Positions 55,800 through 64,000 of a stretch of 64,000 nt of DNA are shown one piece after another. Within the stretch, counting starts at the first letter, position 1. Each line of letters begins with the position of its first letter. The notes under the pieces are model-generated. The model was not told where the DNA came from, made no database searches, and saw nothing but the letters and a program-made list of their open reading frames with translations. Position numbers and translations under genes: made by a program. The stretch is from Morinoia aosen (taxonomy: Eukaryota; Arthropoda; Malacostraca; Amphipoda; Talitridae), in NCBI GenBank assembly GCA_030386875.1, contig CM059562.1, forward strand, positions 75,822,095 through 75,886,094, in the 5' to 3' direction.

Positions 55800-58700
55800 T
55801 TTAATTTACTTTCTGCAACATTCAGTACATTTAGTATATTTTTTGGGAGTTCTAATCTATCGGATGTTGTGTTTATGTAGCTCTGCTCACAAAAGGAAAA
55901 TTTCTGGGCGTAGCGTATATTGAAAAAAAAAAGAAATACTGGCTTAAATGAACATATTTTAGAGCTGCTTCTTTACACTTTGACTGCGACGTGCGCCACC
56001 GGTGGTAGTCAAAGTGTTCATTGACTTTTTCACAGAATTAGGACATCTAATTTTCGAAATTTACTATTTTTCAGCATTGACTTTGATTGAACTAATGATA
56101 TTCGAACTATTGATGCATTTTGGAAACATATTTGTACGCAAAGATGGGGACGCTCTAGGAGTATTTGTTGTCTCTGCGTAGCCGATGAGAGAAGAAGACG
56201 TGAGGAAAAATAAATGCGTGTAAATCTTGGGTCGTTTGGGTTGAGAGTGCACCACTTGGTTAATGATATTTGAAAGAATTAAAGAATAAAGATGAATGAA
56301 TACTAATCCACTAGTATGTCAATACTGTATTGCTAATGGATAGAAGGACATTTTGAATCATGAACTCGGGACACAATGATAGGATATCCCAGACGACGCA
56401 AACTTTTTGTATGAAATTATGATATTGAAAATAATGTGTTGAATGCTCTGGGTGAGGGCGAAATTTTCAAAGAATTTTTTTTTTTGAGTTGAAGATCCAT
56501 CAACCAGAATAGATAAATATCACTGATAAATTTCAACGTGCTCTCTTCCCTATCTATTGGGGTTAATATTAACATTGGGGTTGATATTTCCACCTTTTGT
56601 AGTTAATTCCAATTCCATTCCAATCATTTGGGGTCGATATTTACCTGGATTCTATCATAAATTTAGGATTATCATTCCAAAGCACTGAAAAGTGCATGAC
56701 ATATACAATGCTTTCAATGTATCTGAACTATTGGTTTCAAACAATTCAATTGCTAATTATCATCGATACTAGCTTACAAGTTTAATCAAAACTGCAGCAT
56801 TCAATGAAGAAGGGTATAAATATTTATTCGTCAAAATGCAAAGAATATTAAAAAATCTACACACGTAGATGACACTAATAGTGAACACCTCACGCACAAT
56901 ATCAGCTTACACATCAATTGTAGAAATATTTATATCATGTACAATAATAACAATACGATCATTGTGGAAATATGTGCTGAAGAACAGTGCATGAATGTTT
57001 TATAATTTTTTAATACACTCGTATGTAAATAACTTTTTATAAGTCAAATCGAATTCATACCAAACTTAGCCCAAGAACTTAGGAATAAATTGATGACTTT
57101 TACTAACAGCAAACATACCAAAATGTTTAAAAATACTAAAAATGTGCTTGACATTCTTAGTCACTGCGCAAAAAATTATTAATATTACCAGATTTTGAAG
57201 CATTCCAATTTTCCTGAAATAAAATGGCTGATAAACTCCTTTTCCTTTCTCTTGGCCCGAATAGGAGCCCATAAAAGCTCTTCTTCGCTACAGGTTCTTA
57301 AGCTCCAAATATATTGCTCGCTGGACAACACCGCGCAATTAAATGCTCGTTATTTTACTGCAAACAAGACGTTTAGCCCCGCTGAGTCGCGCTCAGCAAA
57401 CTACTGCAAGCATGGAGGAAAATTACCAAATCACTTTTTTTCTGCACAGAATCCTGAAGTTCTATTTTTTAAATAAAATTTTATAGTAAAAAGCATTATA
57501 TACCTATCGAACCATAAAAATTGCTTGCGCTGAGCGGTCTCTATGGACACGTTTTGTTTAAAAAATCCGGGAACTTATAAATTGGACATGTGAAGGCCTG
57601 TTTGGTGACAATAATATTATTACTCGTAGCAAATAAATTGTTTTGTATCAATTCGCTAAACTTAATCGTGTTGTCTCTAATTAATAAATGCAATAGTTCT
57701 GTCTTGATTCGCAAAAGTCTCTAGTTTGTCTCTATTCGCTATTCTGAATCGATTTATCTGCATTCGCTGAATTCGATTGTTTTGTCTCTATTTGAAAATC
57801 TAAATAATTTTGTTACTATTCGCTAAGCTAAATCGTTTTGTCTTTGTTCGTTACATTCGATTTTTTGATCCCCATTCACTAAAATCAATTATTTTGCCTC
57901 CGTTCATTAAAATTTTCTGTCTGCTACAATGAAATTAATTCATCATTAAATGCAGTGGAGGAGCATCAAAGCTATTGCAAGTACTTCTTTAGATAATTTC
58001 GTCTAGCTCTTAATTTACTGATCAATTCAGGCACCGTACTTGATAAAGAGAATAATAGCGTATTCCTCGCTGACATCACAATAAAGATCACATATTTCAT
58101 CCACGCTGATGTAGAGAATCATTTTCTTCACAAATTGGCCTAATTTTCATCCGTTTTTAAAATTAATGCAAAACGTAGTATATATTTCAGTATTTGCCAT
58201 TTCCAACTGAAATCACCTCCAATATTATTGAATTTGACAACGTACAACTCCTGAGCAAGAAGTTCGTCGACATTGCGTGCGTAGTAGAAAAGGAAGAATT
58301 GTAAGCGCTGTAAATAGTACTGTAAAAAAAGTAATTTACGCTAATGTCTTTTGCAGGTGTGAGTGTGTGATCTGCTGCTGTCATTGATTAAGAAAGTTTT
58401 GCGCTCTATGTATGCGAAAGATTTTTAAATAGCGATATTACCAGAGCAAATAAATACATGGGACAGGATGAGCAAAACACTGTCTCTCCTAAAGATTTAC
58501 AGCATCGTATAAAAATAATATTAACCGCTAATACTTGTAATACACGTTTGTCTTTCATGAAAGTTACGATTTTTATTGTAGACAAACTCTCAGTCAGGCT
58601 TTCATTGTGTTAATTTTGAAAATGGGTGTCTTGCTTTCTGCTCAAAATTACGCTCAGTGTTGTATACTGAATCACCGTAATCTTTGTTTTGATTCACAAC

Positions 58701-59260
58701 ATTCCATTTACGATTTCTCAGGCGGAAGAACCTCTTTAAAAACAATTTTTTGCCAGAACAATATAAAGCGAGTGGAGGAGTGCAGATAAACTCTTTAATT
58801 GCTTACATCTTGCTAATATCAGGCTAAGTAAAAGAACACTATTTGGTTTATTCTTTTTTTTATTTTAAGAGAGGTTGTCTTTTCATCGGAAGGTAACGCA
58901 GCGACTTTTCAGTCACTATCAATCAGACTGCTACCTGGACAGACTTTTGCGTGTTCACTATCAACGTCACTCAAGCGTTTCGTCTATAATGTTTTCTTCT
59001 AATGTTTTATTTTCCCCTTGAATGTTCACGTGGTTTCATAAGATTTCCAACTTTTTTGAGTAACGGTAACGTAAGCTGAATTTTTCCCCTTAGGCAAGAG
59101 CGAAAGGAACTTTTTCACCGTGTAAATTTTCTGTCATTTTTCTAGAGAAGATCGCGGCAAACTGTAAAGCCTTTCGTTCTTTTTCTTCGTAGGAAAGTTC
59201 TTTCACTTAGCTTCAGGTATCTCCGCAAACCGTAGACTTGGCGATATTTTTGTCGGGTCT
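55800..59260. other. Non-coding, with a degenerate ~35-bp repeat at 57620-57910
   Basis: The repeat has words like attgttttgtctctattcgctaa in about eight diverged copies. The remainder is AT-rich. An exon completing the third gene should lie here or beyond, but I cannot pick it out. Confidence 0.5.
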
Positions 59261-59570
59261 TAGCGTAGCGTCTCTCCGATATTTTCCCTGTCCACTAAAC
59301 AGCCAGTATTTACACAACCCGTTGACTTAGCTTAGCGTCTCCCCGATATTTTCCCTGTCCACTAAACAGCCAGTATTTACACAACCCGTTGACTTAGCGT
59401 AGCGTCTCCCCGATATTTTCCCTGTCCACTAAACAGCCAGTATTTACACAACCCGTTGACTTAGCTTAGCGTCTCCCCGATATTTTCCCTGTCTACTAAA
59501 CAGCCTTTATTTACACAACCCGTTGACTTAGCGTAGCGTCTCCCCGATATTTTCCCTGTCTATTAAACAG
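59261..59570. repeat. 67-bp tandem repeat, about 4.6 copies
   Basis: Units gacttagcgtagcgtctccc...cagccagtatttacacaacc recur at 59324, 59391 and so on, with one to three changes each (cttagcg/cgtagcg, tccact/tctact). Confidence 0.95.
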
Positions 59571-59825
59571 ACAAACGAAAACGATTATGGCCCTGGTTTT
59601 CACACGTTCTATTTCATGCGACGCGTACTGTGGCTCGCTTCAGAACATCATAACTACCTACTCACGGAGCTGCTCACAAAATTAGTACATTATTGCTGTT
59701 ATTTGTGCTCTCTCGCTGTACGCAAAGTTCTTCTTTTACTATGGGATATTTTTTCTTTTTGTTCCCACGGTTAGATACCGCATTGTTGCTTTCGAAGTTA
59801 CTCGCTCGTGGTTAGGAATCGTCTC

Positions 59826-59953
59826 AGATAATTGTTCTCCAAGAGAATAATGCCAAGAGAATAAAAAGAATATTATTGGAGAATAATATTCTTGGAGAAT
59901 ATTCTCCAAGAGAATAAAAAGAGAATAAATAATTATTCTCCAAGAGAATAAGG
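59826..59953. repeat. Cluster of perfect palindromes built from ctccaagagaataa
   Basis: It contains the inverted repeat gaatattatt / aataatattc with a 4-base loop (59868-59891) and the perfect 20-bp palindrome CTTGGAGAATATTCTCCAAG at 59891-59910. Several direct and inverted copies of tctccaagagaataa surround them. Confidence 0.92.
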
Positions 59954-62050
59954 CCACGAAATTATCCGTAGCTGCTCACACGGAGACGGTGATGATAGCC
60001 AGGAAACTTTAAACACTCCTTTGTGCCAGCTTATTCAACGATTTTTTGTTACTGCAAAAGTTTTTTTTTGCTTATTATAACCTTCTCTTAGACATAAGTT
60101 ACAGTTCTGTATATCCTGCATACTAAATTTCTTTGACGGCAAATGAACTCATGAAAATTAAATTTGTACCGTATTTACAGCTTTAATTTAGAATTGGCTG
60201 ACCAATCCCTCATTTTATCATGAATTTACTCAAATTGATGTACTACGGTTCTTCATTCTACCCTTCAACGTGTCTATTTGTACGACTCTTAGCATAGCCC
60301 ACACAAACTTTTAGTTCTTTCTGTTCCACGGCAAAAATTTTACTAGGCTGAGCTGGAACATGAGTCCACTTACAGCGAAGAACTTGGTTCTCAGGGCTAA
60401 AAGACGCTGAGTTGAAATTCGTAACATGCTTGTCAGCAACATGTGTGTATGACGCTGATTTGAGACATTTACAGAACTATTTTTGGGCCATGGAGATACT
60501 GCCTTGTTCGGTCGAAGTCACCGGTTTATGGCAGCATGATTGCAGCACCTACTGCAATGTTCTCCATCACTTGAGATGCGGTTTTCAGTATCTTACACGT
60601 TTATTCTTAGGATCAAATACACTTCCAGTATCTAAAACATGCTTTATTCACACAAGCACGCACACATAAACACACGCACGTAACGGCTCGACTTCACACA
60701 CGCACTTGGCAAGATACACATACACACACACACACACCTGTTCATTCTATGGCACCTTTGTCCCATTATTTAGGTGTAAGGAGAAGAAGTGTTAAGTGCC
60801 GAAGAGGGGATTTGAGCCCTCGGTAGGGAAAGAGTAGAAAAATAAAAGGGAAAGAAACACTGAAAGAGAGAAATAAAAGGCAGAGAGAGCTTCCCATGCT
60901 GCACGTGCTTGATCAATATAGAGATAATAATGATTAACTAAAGATTCAATTATTTTGAAAAAATTGAACACGTGATTTAAAAAAATGTATTATTGTGAAT
61001 GAGCGCACACCATCGTACAACGAAATAATTAAATGCGAGACCCCAAAAATAATTTATTAACACAAATTTGGACACGACTCAATGTGAAAATTGGAAACAT
61101 GATGTTTAAATCACCACTTTATTATTTAAACAACAGGCACACTCTTCACGGGAAGAGCCGACATGCGCAAAAATGACTCGATGAATTCTGAATCTTCTGT
61201 AGACTAATGAAGCACGTAACGGTCACATTTTTCTTGCTTAATCTAGTGAATAACACACTAATTTTCTGTAATAGTGACTCTGTATTCCACGTTCGAAATC
61301 ATCCGAGGGCATTCGTGTAACATAAAATAATTAATTTCCTACTCTCATCTCTGTCGAAAGATTTTACAGTTGTTGATTGGCTCGTCTTGCTGTTGTCTCG
61401 GTCCCATTTTCGCACGATATCTTAAATCCCTCATTTCGAACTGTTGCGTAGTCTTCGCCCTCGTCACAAACCTCGGCACGAAAAGTGGTTCCAAATTCCC
61501 ATTAAAAGCGACGGTCCCTCAAGCGGTTCCCGCGCTCTGGCAGCCCTCAACATTTATCAGTATACTTATTACCATTATCTCTTCGTGTTTCGTACCCCTT
61601 AATTTAGAAGAGAATTTATCCTTCTCATATTTCAAAGTCCAATTATACCCAAAGTCTGTTGAAGAAAGCATCCCCACGTTCCTCCCCTTCAGTTTTTTTT
61701 TTCAGCTACCTCAACGTAAGCCACTCGACGCCACGACACAACTCTCATCCTATTTCTCTGTGTGCGCGGAAGGATACCCTCATTATTCTTAGCCCTGCTA
61801 TGTATCATTTAAAAATAGGTATGAAAAAATTTTAGCCTGAAAAGTGCACTAATTTGAAGCATAAAGAAAGAGCAAAGTACTTTCGGTGGAAAAGTAAAGG
61901 TTGCCTCGTACAAAAATGACAGTGCACAAGCGTATAGCAATTAAGTATTTTGCTTGCTTTCTGAAATTTAGTTCGTGTCATACCTAGCATGCGGTGCAGA
62001 AAAGATTTAAGTTACGCAGTTTTTCTGTGTTTTGTAATAATTTCATTTCA
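59954..62050. other. Non-coding spacer with a CA microsatellite
   Basis: A CA-rich stretch lies at 60645-60740. A 140-codon plus-strand frame at 61370-61792 shows no recognisable domain or splice logic and is not called. Confidence 0.45.
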
Positions 62051-62506
62051 CCCAGATACATGCACACTTGCACAGTTGCACACACACACACCTGCCCAGA
62101 TACACACACTTGCACAGTTACGCACGCACCTGCCCAGATACACACACTTGCACAGTTACACACACACCTGCCCAGATACACACACTTGCACAGTTACACA
62201 CGCACCAGCCCAGATACACACACTTAACCATACACACACCTGCCAAGATACACACACACACCTGCCAAGATACACACACACACTTGCCTAGACACACACA
62301 CACACCTGCCAAGATACACACACATCTGCCCAGACACACACACACACCTGCCCAGATACATACACATCTGCCCAGAAACGCACACACCTACCAAGATACA
62401 CACACACCTGCCCAGACACACACACACTCCTGCTCAGATACACACACACACACCTACCCACACACACTCCTGCCCAGATACACACACACACCTACCCACA
62501 CACACG
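62051..62506. repeat. CA-rich minisatellite
   Basis: Units like acacacctgcccagatacac and acttgcacagttacacac alternate; roughly 18-22-bp periods with a pure CA background. Open frames on both strands are by-products. Confidence 0.93.
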
Positions 62507-64000
62507 CGAGCCGAGCGTCACACACACGCCACACAGCTCGAGGCGCACAAGTTCAAGTTACTCAGTGTGCTCACCACTCATACGAGTATCATGGCGATGA
62601 GCCGCAACTGCTCCTCTTTTTCGCGTTAATTAACAAGGGCGGTTGTGCTGCACACAAACACCGTTAATCATCACTACCAATTTGATCGGAGAGCGATTTC
62701 AAACTTCACTTACACTTCACAGGAGAGTGATGGAGTGTTTCCGTGCTTATTGTTTACTGAAATTAAATTCATGCCTTTGTTTGGATAGTAATTAGCGCAT
62801 GGTGGATTTAAGAAAATTTGCTGTGGTCTTTGAGCGTTAATCGTGCGTAAGTCATTATGAAAAGAACTTAAAATGTAGGTGTATTTTCTATTTCTTTAGA
62901 AAGAAAATATGCTCAGAATAACCACTAGAAAGAAAGAAATCGAGTCCAAACAACGCAACAATTGGGTGAGAGTTTCTCCATTATATCTCATTTTTTGGTC
63001 CCGATGATTTTACATCTTCTTTAAAGTCGCCCCTCGTTCTCATTCAGTCCACATCATAAATATTTTATTGCCTTGCATTTTCTGACCGGCGATGATTTCA
63101 TACCTCTTCAGCTTTAGAGAGCCCGGAAGTGGCTCGAAATTTACGATCACGACATCTAAATTGGAGGTTCATAAGGCATTTCAGAAGCCCATACTTCTAT
63201 CGGAACGAACACGACGGCGAACTCTATTTGAAGTATCGCAGCGTTTTGCTGTGCTAGTAATGCGCGCTTTCGCCGGGTGTTTCTCCGTAATGAATAAGAG
63301 CCGCGTTTGCTGTAATGTTCGAGCGATGCATGCTTCTTACCACACGTCGGAGTTGCAGGTATTAGAGCAAGGGTGTTCTTATTCTCTTCCTTGTCTTGAA
63401 TTTGGACTACAAATGTCAGAGAAAAAACTCATCATGGTTCTTCTTTGTGCTTGAATTTGGCTGAAAATGTTACAGGAAAGCTGTTGTTGATCTCCATGAA
63501 GCTTGAATTTGGACTGAAAATATGAGGTCAAGGATAGTGTTATTCTTTTTCATGCACGTTGAAAGTGAGTTTACTTAGGCTTAGTTGTAAATGCCGAGAG
63601 GTTAAACAAGTAGTGGCAGTTTATCTCTATTAATTTAACTGGTAATTATATACATAAGGAATGATACGCACGCTCAAATACAAGAATGAAATCGGGTCAT
63701 GAATTAAAAAAAAAAGTTTTCTTCAAAGTGGCTTTTGACTCCATTTTCAGATATAGGAGTACGTTAGAGAATTTATTTCCTTGTTCTTAATGCTCGTTTG
63801 AATTTTAACTAGCACAAATAAAGATGATAACTTACCAAGAAGCCTTCTTTGCTTCCCTCAATTTTTGAAAATTTTTGCAAAGCGCAAAACATTGATCAAG
63901 CGATGTCTCTAAGAGTGTTAGATTATTGATGAAGGGATAATCAAGGTCTGGGCTATCTGAAGCAAGCATGCTTTCTAAATGTGGGTCGGCGCGTAGAGGC
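62507..64000. other. Window end, no gene supported
   Basis: A 120-codon frame (63092-63454) lies in a moderately GC-richer block but has no recognisable domain. Three ~53-bp units beginning cttgaatttgg occur at 63395, 63450 and 63502. Confidence 0.4.

Noticed and set aside
61370..61792. 140-codon plus-strand frame
   Set aside because: Low-complexity hydrophobic and Ser/Pro sequence without domain, splice sites or supporting context; length is compatible with chance.
61984..62667. Frames with HTHTPAQIHT or CVSGQVC repeats
   Set aside because: Produced by the CA-rich minisatellite on either strand.
63092..63454. 120-codon plus-strand frame near the window end
   Set aside because: No recognisable motif; part of it runs over ~53-bp repeat units.

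Overview
The window looks like a repeat-rich, AT-rich animal nuclear genome, most likely an arthropod. The evidence is one certain multi-exon gene (PDHB, with animal-type protein sequence and GT-AG introns), a CsRn1-like Ty3/gypsy retrotransposon, several MITE families and very many minisatellites. I cannot name the species. No tRNA, rRNA, CRISPR or bacterial-type operon is visible.

Region by region. 1-9907: a minus-strand LTR retrotransposon with gag and protease-RT-RNase H-integrase. It has an unusually long LTR of about 2.3 kb, a tRNA-Trp-type primer site, an integrase frameshift, and a related 2.2 kb solo LTR nested in pol with a 4-bp target duplication. 9908-10905: a short stretch that may contain an old coding fragment, then the 5' end of PDHB. 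10906-19718: PDHB, the mitochondrial pyruvate dehydrogenase E1 beta subunit. I resolved it into seven coding exons totalling 357 codons with consistent phases. Its 4.7 kb second intron is packed with MITEs: two 547-bp elements in opposite orientation flanking a ~680-bp foldback element, two more foldback copies, and a TTAA-bounded MITE. Almost all have 8-bp target duplications that can be read directly. 19719-23265: T-rich 3' flank with a Pumilio-like site and AATAAA at its far end. 24911-28195: a two-exon gene for an unrecognised secreted or type I membrane protein with a furin-like site. 28984-31819: minisatellites and another MITE copy. 31820-52150: mostly non-coding, dominated by tandem arrays of 29, ~41/33, 92, 19/25 (3.5 kb) and 12 bp. 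52150-55796: a GC-rich promoter-like block and a second unrecognised membrane-protein gene with one large exon. 55797-64000: non-coding, with 67-bp and CA-rich arrays and perfect palindromes.

Two themes stand out. First, the PDHB intron carries a nearly symmetric ~2 kb inverted structure plus two further ~680-bp foldbacks, so the unspliced transcript should form long double-stranded RNA. Second, short local tandem duplications (about 65-155 bp) have copied functional signals in all three genes: a PDHB splice acceptor with the start of its exon, the stop codon and tail of the second gene, and a splice donor of the third gene (three copies). This points to a genome prone to short tandem duplication that creates decoy processing sites. 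The three genes show no evident functional link to one another.
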